Notes: generated from the letters alone by a model not told the origin. Positions 45,184 through 54,854 are shown, counted from the stretch's first letter. The stretch is DNA of 64,000 bases from JAJYKN01 sp035516155 (GCA_035516155.1 DATJAP010000024.1:1-64000); one strand, 5' to 3'. Numbers and translations are program-made.

Positions 45184-48100
45184 TTAGAGCTGGATTGTTA
45201 CTTCGAGCCTGGCGCTGTCGAGAAAGAGGAGGTAGCCTTCCACGGACGTAAGTTTGAACATTTCCCTGACTGCTTCACAGTAAATCTCAAGCTGCGGCTG
45301 GTAGTGGGCTTTCCAGGCAGCAAGGGATTCGTCGCTGTCCAGGAGAATGGCTTTGTAGTCGATGACATAGCCCTTCGTATTCCTGATCACAACGCGGTCG
45401 ATCATGCCGCTCACCAGGGCGGTTCCTCTGTTGTACAGGAAGGTCAGCTCCGAGTAGGAACCGGACGACGGCTCAAAAATCCATGCGAACTCCCTGTTCG
45501 TCAGGACCTTGCGCAGGGTGGCTTGAACATCGTTTGTAAACGCCCGGATAATTTCGACGCCGGTAATGTCGGGGAACTCTGTAATAATGCGGCCGAGATC
45601 ATAGGAGCCCGTTTTTGTCTGCTCCTCGAGGCAGCGATGGAGCACACTTCCCCTCGTGAGCGGAGATACGGCAGTCGCTCCGAGTGCGGGCATAAACCTT
45701 ACAAGCGATTCCTCCCGGTCATGGTCTATGAAGTCCGTTGCATTTTTCCATTCGACCGTTTCCGAGTGCGGGATGGGGGAGATGTTGGATATGATGCGCC
45801 CGATGTCAGCCGGACGTTCGGATTCCTGATTCAGCACCGATTTTTCCGCAGAGGGTGATGAGGGCTCTTTCCTGCGAACGCCTGCGGAGGGATGGGGCCA
45901 GGCATGGATCACGAGGCCTGCCTGCAATGTTGCTTCTCCGTCGAACAACGGCTTCGGCGCTGCCGTATGGAGATAATCCAGCCACGTGTCCTGTTTGACC
46001 GGTAGTTTCCCCGGTGCGTGCGCGCCGATCATGATCAGGTGGTCGCGGGCCCGGGTCATGGCAACATACAAAAGCCGTTGATGTTCGCGTCGCAGTTCCT
46101 CCTTCTCCCGTTCCCACATCTCGTCGTATAGGGGGTTTGCCCCATCCTTGACAGCCATCCGCAAGCCGTCGCCGCCTTCGACAAGAACAAGAGGACCCGT
46201 TGCGGCTGACTTCGGCTGCTGGTTCATGCCGGGGAGAAACACGATGGGGAACTCGAGTCCCTTGGCTTTGTGTACGGTCATGATGCTTACGGCGCCTTGA
46301 GAGCCGGGCAGATTCAGGTCAGCGGCTGCCTCGCGCTGCTCCGAGTCGCGGATGTTTTTTACACGCTCGACGAAGTCCTGGAGCGTCGTATTTCCGCGGC
46401 TGTCGAATTCACGCGCCGTGTCGAGCAGCTTGTCGATGTTAAATATCGCCTGCGGGTTCCGCTTCCCGAAACGGACATAGGCGCCGGTGTCTTCTATAAT
46501 GGCATGAATCAGGCCAGCCAGCGGAGCGAGGCCCGCGTTCCGCTCCCATCTCCGGAAAAGCTCCCCTGTCTCCGGCCTGCGCTCACGAAGTGAGTCGACC
46601 ATGCCGCCATCGTTCTGTTTGAGATCGAAAATATCCCTATCCGTCAGTCCGAAGAGCGGTGACTTGAGTGCCGCGGCAAGGCTGAGCTCGTCACCGTGGT
46701 TCCAGAGGAAGAAAAGAACGTTCAGGATAGCCTGGATTTCATCTTCCTCGTAGAAGCCGATCCCGCCGACGACGCGAAAGGGGATGTTCTCCTTTTGGAG
46801 CGCCGCCTCGTATTCCTTGAGCTTTGTGCGCGATTGGATGAGTATGGCGCAGTCTCCGTATTCCGCGGGGCGGGTCTGCCAGTTATCAGGTTTCGCGGCA
46901 TCATTGCCGCCAATGTCAGGAGACGGAGTTTTCTCATAAATAACAGTGCCGCTTCCGATGAGCGCCTTGATTTCCCGAGCAAGCACATCCGCTTCCGTCA
47001 GCTCCTGTCCGGTCTGATCCGGGGTCCCGGGCGCTAATTCGACAAGCCTTACGCTCCCGCAGTGTCCTGTTCGGTCCGTTTCCGAGCGCTGGTAGGACGC
47101 TTCCCAGAGGTGAGCAAAGACCATGTTCACGGTTTCTATGATCTGTTCTGTGGACCGGTAATTTGTATGAAGCGTCAGAATGTTGCATGCGTCGCCAGGG
47201 AGAAGCCTGACCATTTTTTCACGGACGAGTTCGATAAGTCGGTAATTTGCCTCGCGGAAGCGGTATATGGACTGCTTTTCATCACCGACCACGAAAAGAG
47301 TGGGAGACATGCCTTTATCCGCCCCCAGGCCCGCGAAGAGTTCCTCAGTCAGTCTGCTCAGGACTGCCCACTGGATGTCGCTGGTATCCTGGAATTCATC
47401 CACAAGGAAATGGAGGATCTTCCTGTCAAGCCAGTAGAGGATGTCGGGAGCATCCTTGCCCTGGAGCAGGCGGTAAGCGTAGATTTCAAGATCATCGAAG
47501 TCAAGCAGACCTTCCCGGAGTTTCGATTCCTGATAGTTTTTTTCAGCTCGCTGAAACAGGGTGGTCAGGCTGAGGACTTTGCGGCCCGCGCTGATTCGCG
47601 AGGAAAGTCCGCGCAAGCGGCCCAGCATCTCCTGGCAGGCAAAGTAGGCTTTCTCGTAGGCATCACGGCTTTTCCCGCTGAACGCCTTTTTCGCGATCGC
47701 GGGGTTTTTGCGAGGCTGGCCTTCTGTCGTGAAATAGAGAGGAACGAAGGACGCGGAAATTTTGACTATCTCATCAATGTCCAGCGCGGTTGCGATTTTA
47801 AGATGGTCCGCGGCCCTGTTTCGCTCATAGAGGTCCTGCTGGGATCGCAGGATGACTTCCATCTCCCGAAAACCCACTTTCCATTCAGCCGACGTTACCA
47901 GCCTCAGAAGCTCTGCTTCGTCATGTTCTATGCCCATGGCTGATTGCAACCCGAGGAGCAGAGCATCGGCCCCCCCTGCGTCGATCTCCATGCGCTTCAG
48001 TCTCGTCCTGATCGAGAGCAGAAATCCGACGAATGCGAGGAGGTCATTGGCGGAAAACCCTTCCAGTGCGGCCATGAGCTCCTGATCGTGGACCGACATC

Positions 48101-48513
48101 TCGAGTGCGTCTTCGATTGACTTCTGAATCTTATACCCCTGATCCTGAGCATCAAGAACACCGAAGTCCGGAGGCAGCCCTGCCTCGATTGGATATCGTT
48201 TCAGCAGGTTCATACAGAAGGAGTGGATCGTCGAGATGCGCAGATCCTGCCTGCCCCTGATGATCTTCTTGAGCATGGTTTCGGGCAGACCGCGCATAAC
48301 TCGTTTCTTGATTTCCGCGGCAGCCTTGTCCGTAAAGGTGATGGCCACGGCCTGATCGATGTGGAGACCGCGATTGTCAAGCACATCGAGCAACGCTAGA
48401 AACCGGTCTTTGAGCGCGCGTGTTTTGCCCGATCCGGCGGAGGCGGAAAGATGCACGGACTTGCCGGTGTCAGTGGCTTTTTTCGTGATTTGATTGTGAA
48501 GTTCGACGATCAT
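45184..48513 (-). CDS. addA: AddA-type helicase-nuclease (UvrD family)
   Basis: 1109 residues from the ATG at 48513, which has AAAGAGG upstream. Superfamily 1 helicase with Walker A LSASAGSGKT (22-31), ITFTDKAAAEIKKR, the DE-box VDEFQDTSDIQW, VGDEKQSIYRFR, TVHKAKGLEFP and VAMTRARD motifs. The C-terminal RecB-like nuclease has GMIDRVV and VIDYKA, supplying the Asp and Lys of the PD-(D/E)xK site. With AddB it resects double-strand breaks and loads RecA. It lies 40 bases after addB. Confidence 0.9.
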   Translation of the reverse strand: MIVELHNQITKKATDTGKSVHLSASAGSGKTRALKDRFLALLDVLDNRGLHIDQAVAITFTDKAAAEIKKRVMRGLPETMLKKIIRGRQDLRISTIHSFCMNLLKRYPIEAGLPPDFGVLDAQDQGYKIQKSIEDALEMSVHDQELMAALEGFSANDLLAFVGFLLSIRTRLKRMEIDAGGADALLLGLQSAMGIEHDEAELLRLVTSAEWKVGFREMEVILRSQQDLYERNRAADHLKIATALDIDEIVKISASFVPLYFTTEGQPRKNPAIAKKAFSGKSRDAYEKAYFACQEMLGRLRGLSSRISAGRKVLSLTTLFQRAEKNYQESKLREGLLDFDDLEIYAYRLLQGKDAPDILYWLDRKILHFLVDEFQDTSDIQWAVLSRLTEELFAGLGADKGMSPTLFVVGDEKQSIYRFREANYRLIELVREKMVRLLPGDACNILTLHTNYRSTEQIIETVNMVFAHLWEASYQRSETDRTGHCGSVRLVELAPGTPDQTGQELTEADVLAREIKALIGSGTVIYEKTPSPDIGGNDAAKPDNWQTRPAEYGDCAILIQSRTKLKEYEAALQKENIPFRVVGGIGFYEEDEIQAILNVLFFLWNHGDELSLAAALKSPLFGLTDRDIFDLKQNDGGMVDSLRERRPETGELFRRWERNAGLAPLAGLIHAIIEDTGAYVRFGKRNPQAIFNIDKLLDTAREFDSRGNTTLQDFVERVKNIRDSEQREAAADLNLPGSQGAVSIMTVHKAKGLEFPIVFLPGMNQQPKSAATGPLVLVEGGDGLRMAVKDGANPLYDEMWEREKEELRREHQRLLYVAMTRARDHLIMIGAHAPGKLPVKQDTWLDYLHTAAPKPLFDGEATLQAGLVIHAWPHPSAGVRRKEPSSPSAEKSVLNQESERPADIGRIISNISPIPHSETVEWKNATDFIDHDREESLVRFMPALGATAVSPLTRGSVLHRCLEEQTKTGSYDLGRIITEFPDITGVEIIRAFTNDVQATLRKVLTNREFAWIFEPSSGSYSELTFLYNRGTALVSGMIDRVVIRNTKGYVIDYKAILLDSDESLAAWKAHYQPQLEIYCEAVREMFKLTSVEGYLLFLDSARLEVTIQL

Positions 48514-48553
48514 GTTCCTCTTTTTGACGAGTTGGCCCCGGGAGATCCGGGGC

Positions 48554-51500
48554 CTATCGTTCCTCGTTTCTGCACATGATGCCGTTCGGGCAGTACCGGC
48601 ATTTGTTTTCATCTTGCGGTTTGGGCGTATAGTCGCCAGCGAGAATCCCTTCGACTGCCTTGCGGGCCTTGTTCATGCTTTGTTTTAAAATCGCATCGAA
48701 TTCCTCACTGCTCCTCGGGCTTGCCTTGGGTTTTGACGATGGCTGGTCGCTCAGAACCTCTTTGTCAAAGAGCACGACGTCGCGCGCGGCCCCCCCGACC
48801 CTTCCCGACAGGTCGTAATAAACGAGTCCCACGGGCATCTTCAGAACAGGGCTTCCGGATTTCAGCGCTGTCCGGGCCATGGCGGCATAGACCGGCAGCT
48901 GGAAGATGTCCTGATCAGCGCTCATTTTCGGCTGAGGATACTTGCCCGTCTTGTAGTCTACGATCATGAAATTGCCGCTTTCATCGGCGTCGATGCGGTC
49001 AATCTTGGCCGAGAGCTCGACTTCCATTCCATTCGACAGAACAAGACGATATCCTTCGATTTTCCACTCAAGGTATGCCGGCCTCATTCCCTGCTGCCAG
49101 AATTTTTCCTCGGAGTCGAGGAAGCGCTCGGCCATGATCGCAAGAAACATTTCCTTGTCGCGCCGGTTGCGGAACGTGTCAGCTTCGGCCTTAAAAGCGG
49201 AATCTGCCAGCTTGCCCAAGAGAGCGCGGGCTTCCCCGCGGTTTTCCCCAGTGATGGCTTCGTTCCAGGAAAGGTAGAAGTTTCGCAGGATTGCATGCAC
49301 TTTGCTGCCCCGATCGAGGGGAGAAATGTCCTCGGTCACTTCCTCGAGCGGCTTCATGCCGAGAACCTTGAGGACGTAGTAATCATAGGGGCAATTAAGA
49401 TAGGTGTCCAGCTCCGTAACGGTGAACCCCCGTTTCAGCGGCAGGACAAGCGGTGAGGCCGATTCGGCCGGATGATAGTCGATGGCCGATTGGATGCCGG
49501 CCATCCCTTTTATAGGTGCGTTCAGGATGGTTGACAGCCTCCGGCCGTAGCCGTTGACGGCGATTGCCTTGGCCAGCTCGGGGATGCTGCGGCTCTCCTC
49601 GATCTTCAGGCTGAACTGGATGCCCGAGGTTTTCTCAACGCCTCTGTTGATCAGACCGGCTTTCCTGAGCGGGGCAAGTTCTTCCAGGAAAGGCGACGGC
49701 ACCGAGGGCTGGTCCCCTTCATGCTCCGGATAGCTGAGCGTCACGCTCGCTGCTGAAAGCAGAAGCCGGTAGAAGTGATGGGCCGCGGCCATGCGCGCCC
49801 GCTCGAGCGTGCGTACGCCGAGGGATTCGAGGGTAGCTTCGGGCAGGAAAATGTTTTGCGGCAAACGCTGGGGGAAGTTGGCGTCTGTGAGGCCGCCGAG
49901 ATAGATCTCGTTCCATGCATGGCCTCTACTTTCGCTCAGGCCCAGTATCTGGACCCCGCCTTCATCTTCCGGGGGAACCTGGAACCGCGTATGCATGAAC
50001 GTCTTTCTCAGCAGGAAATGCCATTCGCCGAAGGTGTACCGGTATTCGGGGAAGAGGTTTCCCGCGCGGCCGAGGGATGCCAGCGTTTCAATCAGCTTTT
50101 TGTAAGCCTGGGAGTTAATGTTGAGCGGTCCTTTAATGGCCTCAACGCGCACTCCAAGGTCTGACCAGGCCATGAGGTCGGCGAGTTTTTTCATCCAAAG
50201 GGCGAGGGGAGCCGACTCCTCTGCAGAAAAGGGATCCAGGGCTTTGAACAGATCGGCCACAAGGTCCGTGAGGATATCTCCGTCGCCGTTGTCACGGGAC
50301 TGATATCGAAGCGCTGCAAGCAGTTTATACTTTCCTCCGGGAATGCGCCGGTCCCGCATGAGGCGGTCAAGAGCCGGAGCAACGAGTGGATGTTCGCCGA
50401 ATTTCAAAAAGGGCGAGCTGACGATCCTCATCAGGGAAGGGCCGGAGAAATCCTCCTGGACCGCCCGAAGCAGCGACAGTATGGCCATGGTCACAGGAGA
50501 CGTGCTGAGCTGCCTGCCGAGCGCCCGGTTGTAGGGTATGCCGAAGTCATTGAAGAGTTCTTCCACAAGCGGCCCGTACTCATCGAGCGCGGGAAAAGCC
50601 ACAAGGATGGAATCCGGCGCCGCGCCCAGCCGGAGGGACTTTTTTACCTCCCCGGCGATGAGCGACACCTCCTCCCGAATGCTGACGGCAGAAAGGACCC
50701 GGATATTCTTGTTAAAGGAATCAGGCTGCGGCGCCTTCTCCGCCACCAGGGCAAAAGGTTTGTCCGAAAAAAGCGCCTCGCTCAAAAACCGGTCTTCAGG
50801 GCTTGCCGCAGCCGCGGACGGTCCGGGCGAGAGGCCGATGCTGCCGAGAAAGTCCTTGGTCAGCCGAAGTGGATGGTGTTCGCCTGCGCGCCTGATGCTT
50901 TCCGCCGACGGGGCGTCGACGAGGATGGTGCAGCCGGGGTGGACCGCAATTTTTCTGATGAGCCGCGCCTGAATCTCGTCGACATCATTGATCCCGTCGA
51001 TAATGATCTGGGCATAAGGCGACAACCATGCCGGGTCAAACCGGTCCGTAAGAAGCATGAGCGTTCCGGCGGGGTCGAGGAGGTTTTTCTCCGCCATCAT
51101 TTTTTCATACCGCTCATAGGCATCAACGAGCAATTTGACCTGGCTCTTGTCCGAGAAATCGCTGTCCCTGACTGTTGCTGTGAGCTGCTGCGAAGCGATG
51201 CCCGCCGAAGAAAGCTGTTCGAGCATGTCCGCCACGACCGCGGATAGGGATGGGGCAAGGATATCGGGTTGATCACCGAAAGAGGATTTTCCCGTAATCA
51301 GTTCCTTGACGACCCCTTCGAGCAGAACGAGCCTGCTGTTCTCGTCCATGAGCAGCGGCCCGTTGATTTTTGCATAGAGGTGATACAGGAACTGATGGAG
51401 GGTCCGGACTTCGGGTTGCACCAGAGCGGCTGACCCGTGAATCCGCGCGACTGCATCCAGGAAAAGACGGCCATAGGACCGCTTCATTCGTGCCGCGGGA

Positions 51501-51622
51501 ACGAGAATAAGGATGTCGTTATACATAAATGGCGGACCGGGGCGCGAGGAAATGACCTCTTCAAGGAGACGTTTTTTTTCTTCCAACCCCGCATTTCCGT
51601 ATGGCAGCGTCACGATGTTCAT
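48554..51622 (-). CDS. addB: AddB-type nuclease subunit
   Basis: 1022 residues from the ATG at 51622. The C-terminal nuclease carries FMIVDYKTGKYPQP. An iron-sulfur ligand set is seen as one upstream Cys (YLNCPYDYYV) and a terminal CRYCPNGIMC, as in AddB. The N terminus (MNIVTLPYGNAGLEEKKRLLEEV) aligns in position with the AddB Walker A region but has lost the GKS/T lysine-serine, so this subunit probably does not hydrolyse ATP. It is encoded ahead of addA in the same operon. Confidence 0.87.
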   Translation of the reverse strand: MNIVTLPYGNAGLEEKKRLLEEVISSRPGPPFMYNDILILVPAARMKRSYGRLFLDAVARIHGSAALVQPEVRTLHQFLYHLYAKINGPLLMDENSRLVLLEGVVKELITGKSSFGDQPDILAPSLSAVVADMLEQLSSAGIASQQLTATVRDSDFSDKSQVKLLVDAYERYEKMMAEKNLLDPAGTLMLLTDRFDPAWLSPYAQIIIDGINDVDEIQARLIRKIAVHPGCTILVDAPSAESIRRAGEHHPLRLTKDFLGSIGLSPGPSAAAASPEDRFLSEALFSDKPFALVAEKAPQPDSFNKNIRVLSAVSIREEVSLIAGEVKKSLRLGAAPDSILVAFPALDEYGPLVEELFNDFGIPYNRALGRQLSTSPVTMAILSLLRAVQEDFSGPSLMRIVSSPFLKFGEHPLVAPALDRLMRDRRIPGGKYKLLAALRYQSRDNGDGDILTDLVADLFKALDPFSAEESAPLALWMKKLADLMAWSDLGVRVEAIKGPLNINSQAYKKLIETLASLGRAGNLFPEYRYTFGEWHFLLRKTFMHTRFQVPPEDEGGVQILGLSESRGHAWNEIYLGGLTDANFPQRLPQNIFLPEATLESLGVRTLERARMAAAHHFYRLLLSAASVTLSYPEHEGDQPSVPSPFLEELAPLRKAGLINRGVEKTSGIQFSLKIEESRSIPELAKAIAVNGYGRRLSTILNAPIKGMAGIQSAIDYHPAESASPLVLPLKRGFTVTELDTYLNCPYDYYVLKVLGMKPLEEVTEDISPLDRGSKVHAILRNFYLSWNEAITGENRGEARALLGKLADSAFKAEADTFRNRRDKEMFLAIMAERFLDSEEKFWQQGMRPAYLEWKIEGYRLVLSNGMEVELSAKIDRIDADESGNFMIVDYKTGKYPQPKMSADQDIFQLPVYAAMARTALKSGSPVLKMPVGLVYYDLSGRVGGAARDVVLFDKEVLSDQPSSKPKASPRSSEEFDAILKQSMNKARKAVEGILAGDYTPKPQDENKCRYCPNGIMCRNEER

Positions 51623-51749
51623 CGTTCCATCATTATGCCACAAGTCCCGCAAATTGACAACGTATCGGTCCATGCCGGTCCATGCACACTTAAGGCCTCA
51701 TTTATTGCTGCCGAAGTCGTGTGAAGCGCTTTCCCGGGAGGAAAATTTA

Positions 51750-51778
51750 TTGACAATGAATTGTGCATGCTTTATAAT
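51750..51778 (+). promoter_or_regulatory. Consensus promoter of the ferredoxin gene
   Basis: Perfect TTGACA (51750-51755) and perfect TATAAT (51773-51778) with 17 bases between. The start of transcription would lie only about eight bases before the ferredoxin ATG. Confidence 0.85.
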
Positions 51779-51792
51779 TCAAAACAGTTGTT

Positions 51793-51993
51793 ATGCAATT
51801 TAAAGTTACGACAGAAATATGCACTGGGTGCGGGACCTGCATGGATGTTTGTCCGGCCGAAGCGATCAGGATCGAGAACGGCAAGGCGGAGATCACCATG
51901 GAGTGCATAGACTGCGGGGCATGTCCCCGCGTCTGTCCCGAGGGCGCGATCAAAATGCAAACGGCGTCCGTTCCGGTGTCGACGGTTAAATAA
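51793..51993 (+). CDS. 2[4Fe-4S] ferredoxin
   Basis: 66-residue clostridial-type ferredoxin with two cluster groups, CTGCGTCMDVCP and CIDCGACPRVCP. It could carry electrons to or from the Rnf complex. No Shine-Dalgarno precedes the ATG, and the promoter predicts a leader of roughly eight bases, so initiation may be leaderless-like. The thioredoxin gene follows after 16 bases. Confidence 0.92.
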   Translation: MQFKVTTEICTGCGTCMDVCPAEAIRIENGKAEITMECIDCGACPRVCPEGAIKMQTASVPVSTVK

Positions 51994-52009
51994 TTTTGAG
52001 GAGGCTGGC

Positions 52010-52333
52010 ATGGCAGAAGCGGTAACGAGTGCGACGTGGGAACAGGAAGTTCTGAAAGCGTCCGGGTTGGTCCTGGTTGACTTCTGGGCGGTGTGGTGCG
52101 GGCCCTGCAGGATGGTGGCGCCGATCGTGGACGAGATTTCCAAGGAATACGAAGGCAAGCTCAAGGTTTTTAAGCTCAATACCGACGAGAACCCCGATGT
52201 AGCCGGCAAGTACCGCATCATGGGCATTCCGACTCTCATGTTTTTCAAGGGCGGTCAGACCGTTGACCAGGTTGTCGGTGCCGTGCCGAAAGCACAGCTC
52301 AAAACCAAGGTTGACACATTGCTCGCAAAGTAG
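52010..52333 (+). CDS. trxA: Thioredoxin
   Basis: 107 residues with the active site W-C30-G-P-C33 in DFWAVWCGPCRM and the cis-Pro in GIPTLMFFKGG. Cytosolic disulfide reductant. A strong GAGGAGG Shine-Dalgarno lies ahead of the ATG. Probably cotranscribed with the ferredoxin. Confidence 0.96.
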   Translation: MAEAVTSATWEQEVLKASGLVLVDFWAVWCGPCRMVAPIVDEISKEYEGKLKVFKLNTDENPDVAGKYRIMGIPTLMFFKGGQTVDQVVGAVPKAQLKTKVDTLLAK

Positions 52334-52383
52334 CATGCCCCGTCCTGTTCCCTGGCTGGTTGCACGCTGTTTTGGTTTCGGAG

Positions 52384-52414
52384 GCTGCCCGATTCACTGG
52401 GCAGCTTTGCTTTT
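52384..52414 (+). terminator. Terminator after trxA
   Basis: A 7-bp stem (GCTGCCC with GGGCAGC), eight-base loop and an interrupted T run. Confidence 0.6.
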
Positions 52415-52452
52415 CATGGCTGATGAAGACCCCTGCTGAAGGAGACGTGTAA

Positions 52453-52941
52453 ATGTCGAGGAAATATCTGGTAACAGCCATTCTTGTCCTGGCGGTCCTG
52501 TTCGGGTGCACCCATAAGGGCACACCGTCGGGTGGCAACGTTGCGGCTGACTTTGTGCTCCAGGACATGAACGGGAACAATGTCAGGCTCTCCGACTACC
52601 GGGGCAAGGTTGTCTTGCTTGAGTTCTGGGCCACCTGGTGTCCGCCCTGCCGCGCCTCCATCCCCGGCATCGAAAAGCTCTACAATGCTTACAAGGACAA
52701 GGGGCTCGTCGTTCTTGCCGTTTCTCTTGACGAGGGTGGATGGGACGCGGTAAAGTCCTTTATTTCGAGCAACGGTATGACCTACACGGTCCTCAAGGGC
52801 AATGATGATGTATCAGATAGCTATCAGGTTCGCACGATCCCGATGATGCTCGTCGTGGACAAGGACGGCCGGATATCGAAACGCTACCTCGGGTTCGGAA
52901 ACGAAGAAGACCTCGAGAAGGATATCCAAACCATTCTTTGA
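52453..52941 (+). CDS. TlpA/ResA-like thiol-disulfide lipoprotein
   Basis: 162 residues. A hydrophobic leader ends in a lipobox (VLFGC, C19), predicting an outer-face lipoprotein. The thioredoxin-like domain has W-C63-P-P-C66 in FWATWCPPCRAS and the cis-Pro in RTIPMMLVV. TlpA/ResA proteins keep haem-binding Cys of apocytochromes c reduced for maturation, which fits the multiheme cytochromes of this window. Its ribosome site is weak (GGAG about 12 bases away). Confidence 0.9.
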   Translation: MSRKYLVTAILVLAVLFGCTHKGTPSGGNVAADFVLQDMNGNNVRLSDYRGKVVLLEFWATWCPPCRASIPGIEKLYNAYKDKGLVVLAVSLDEGGWDAVKSFISSNGMTYTVLKGNDDVSDSYQVRTIPMMLVVDKDGRISKRYLGFGNEEDLEKDIQTIL

Positions 52942-52973
52942 ACCAGACGCTAATGCGATTCCGGTTTTTTAAT

Positions 52974-53002
52974 TTGACAAGGCACGGACCTGCCGCTATA
53001 AT
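52974..53002 (+). promoter_or_regulatory. tRNA-Gly promoter
   Basis: Perfect TTGACA (52974-52979) and TATAAT (52997-53002), 17 bases apart, with the tRNA starting 13 bases later. Confidence 0.9.
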
Positions 53003-53015
53003 GTTTTTCGGAAAA

Positions 53016-53091
53016 GCGGGCGTAGCTCAGCTGGTAGAGTACAAGCTTCCCAAGCTTGGGGTCGCGGGTTCGAGACCCGTCGCCCGCTCCA
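53016..53091 (+). tRNA. tRNA-Gly (CCC)
   Basis: A 76-nt cloverleaf: acceptor GCGGGCG pairs with CGCCCGC, D arm with AGCTGGTAGA, anticodon stem CAAGC/GCTTG around TTCCCAA (anticodon CCC), T loop TTCGAGA, and an encoded CCA. A copy of its last 31 bases occurs at 54791. Confidence 0.96.
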
Positions 53092-53104
53092 TTTTCATAC
53101 CAAT

Positions 53105-53133
53105 AATCCGAGGGCCTGTCTCTCGGATTTTTT
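53105..53133 (+). terminator. Terminator after tRNA-Gly
   Basis: An 8-bp stem (AATCCGAG with CTCGGATT) with a nine-base loop and a T run. Beyond it, to 53408, I see no gene. Confidence 0.85.
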
Positions 53134-53408
53134 GTTTCTCCGAGAGCTGCCCGGGTCCATCCATCACTACGATTGGCTCCTGAAAATTCAGACTCGCATA
53201 TCCTTGCGCGTTTTCAGGAGTGCTGTCATCATTCGCCGTGCAGATCCTGTCCAGAAAAACCCCGTCATGCAGCGCTTGTGAGCTGATGGAATACCGCACA
53301 GCAGAAAATGGCGGACCCCGACTCTCCGGCGACAATGCTATAATAAGCCATAGATAATTTTAGAAGGCAGAAAGGGACCGTAGGTGCGCGTAAAAAAGAG
53401 AGGCGAGT

Positions 53409-54227
53409 ATGAACAAGGAGCAGTTTAAACGACGGTATTTTCTAATGCACGGCTGCTTCATCGCGTTATTCATTGTTTTCATATCCGGCTATCCGGGCGT
53501 GCTGCAAGCACAGGAGTTATCCGCCTTCGTGCAGTCTCTTCCCTCGACCAGTCTGACAGGAACCGATTTGTCTCTGAAATGCCTCGGGTGCCATAACTAC
53601 GCGGAAAATCATCATCCTATCGGTATTGTTCCTTCTCAACCCGTCAACTACCCTTTCCCGCTCTATAATGGGAAAATCATGTGTACGACCTGCCACATTG
53701 AGGACCATTTAGGGAGCGTAAATCTCTTGCGGGAAGGTCCGTATGTCGATGAGCGGGAGTTCTGCTTTAAGTGTCATGCTGAGGGGAAATATGCGGAGAT
53801 CGATCCTCACATCATGCTGGATGGCTCTGGCAACATACAGAACGTGAACAAGCGGCCGGTTTGTCTCTTCTGCCATTCGGTAAAGCCCAACCCGGCAACG
53901 GACCGGACCGGAGATGTCCTGTTTAGGGCGGATGTCGCTTTTCTCTGCTGGCGCTGTCATCCTTCCATGGCAAATCCAATATTCTTCAAAGAGCATTTCT
54001 TGGTAACGCCATCAATGGAGATGAGGAGGTTTATGGGAGAGCAGGAACGGCGGTTACAAGTGACCATTCCCTTGGTGCCCAGAGGCCGCATTACGTGCTC
54101 GACGTGCCATAATCCTCATCAAAAGGACGTCATTCTCTATGGTCCTTCCGCCAGCGGGGCCGACGCTCCGTTCAGGCTCCGACTGCCGGCGGACAAAATC
54201 TGCATTGTCTGCCACGATGTCATATAA
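53409..54227 (+). CDS. Heptaheme c-type cytochrome
   Basis: 272 residues with an N-terminal signal anchor (about 12-34) and seven CxxCH sites at residues 58, 92, 119, 152, 180, 230 and 265. Spacing and the final HNPH motif resemble the doubled-CxxCH family of periplasmic cytochromes. It may pass electrons from the membrane to periplasmic or extracellular acceptors. GAGGCGAG precedes the ATG. Base composition is less GC-rich than its neighbours, and the gene lies between an intact tRNA-Gly and a tRNA-Gly relic, which suggests acquisition or rearrangement. Confidence 0.88.
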   Translation: MNKEQFKRRYFLMHGCFIALFIVFISGYPGVLQAQELSAFVQSLPSTSLTGTDLSLKCLGCHNYAENHHPIGIVPSQPVNYPFPLYNGKIMCTTCHIEDHLGSVNLLREGPYVDEREFCFKCHAEGKYAEIDPHIMLDGSGNIQNVNKRPVCLFCHSVKPNPATDRTGDVLFRADVAFLCWRCHPSMANPIFFKEHFLVTPSMEMRRFMGEQERRLQVTIPLVPRGRITCSTCHNPHQKDVILYGPSASGADAPFRLRLPADKICIVCHDVI

Positions 54228-54746
54228 AGATTCCCGCTGTATCCGGATCGCATGCCGGCAGTAGCGTCACGAGAAACAATATGTGTAACATAGTTTACCT
54301 ATAATCTATGGATAGCTTCGGTTCTGCAGACCATGGACGAGTCTATGCTTATTGGAGTCAGCGTCACCGTGCAGAACGATGAGAAACCTGACAAGATAGC
54401 CGAAGAGGAGCATCACTGACAAAATTACCGTGCATGTTCACCGTGTCCCTGGGGCAGGCCAATCAGACACGCTTCCATGCGAAGGAACATGGTCGCAACA
54501 GGACGTGCAGCCTTGAGCGGTTGATTGCCGAGGAGAAAATAAACGAAAAGGCAATCTGGACTGGAACGATAGAACCGCTGGAGAACACCTGACTCAAAAA
54601 ACATGCAACAAATTATCGGAACTGAGGAGGCACTACCGGAAAAAGACCACCTGGATGCCGCGCATGACCCTTAGCGCAAGAACGAGGCGGCAATAGTCCC
54701 CAGTGTGGCCTGAATTCCGGTTGGTTTGAGCGCTAAACAAGCTCTT
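54228..54746. other. Gene-poor segment after the heptaheme cytochrome
   Basis: About 520 bases. The only frame of note is 54434-54592 (plus, 52 codons, beginning MFTVSLGQANQ and ending IEPLENT). It has no ribosome site and no recognised family. The region looks like decayed coding DNA; no integrase or transposase sequence could be identified. Confidence 0.4.
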
Positions 54747-54776
54747 GACAACGACTAAGTACTTGCTTTATCATCA
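54747..54776 (+). promoter_or_regulatory. Promoter-like sequence ahead of the tRNA-Gly relic
   Basis: TTGACA at 54747-54752 and TATCAT at 54771-54776 with 18 bases between. The relic begins 14 bases later, nearly the same distance as for the intact tRNA-Gly promoter. Confidence 0.5.
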
Positions 54777-54790
54777 TTCAGGTCGAGGGG

Positions 54791-54821
54791 GTTGCGGGTT
54801 CGAGACCCGTTGCCCGCTCCA
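54791..54821 (+). pseudogene. tRNA-Gly 3' half relic (T arm, acceptor strand, CCA)
   Basis: Twenty-nine of 31 bases match 53061-53091 of the intact tRNA-Gly. It contains the full T stem-loop, acceptor 3' strand, discriminator and CCA, but no 5' half, D arm or anticodon arm. The two differences are C to T. It could be an attachment-site copy left by an integrative element or a second tRNA gene with an internal deletion. Confidence 0.8.
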
Positions 54822-54854
54822 GTTTAACAACTTCGTTAAATTATTCCACAGTGA

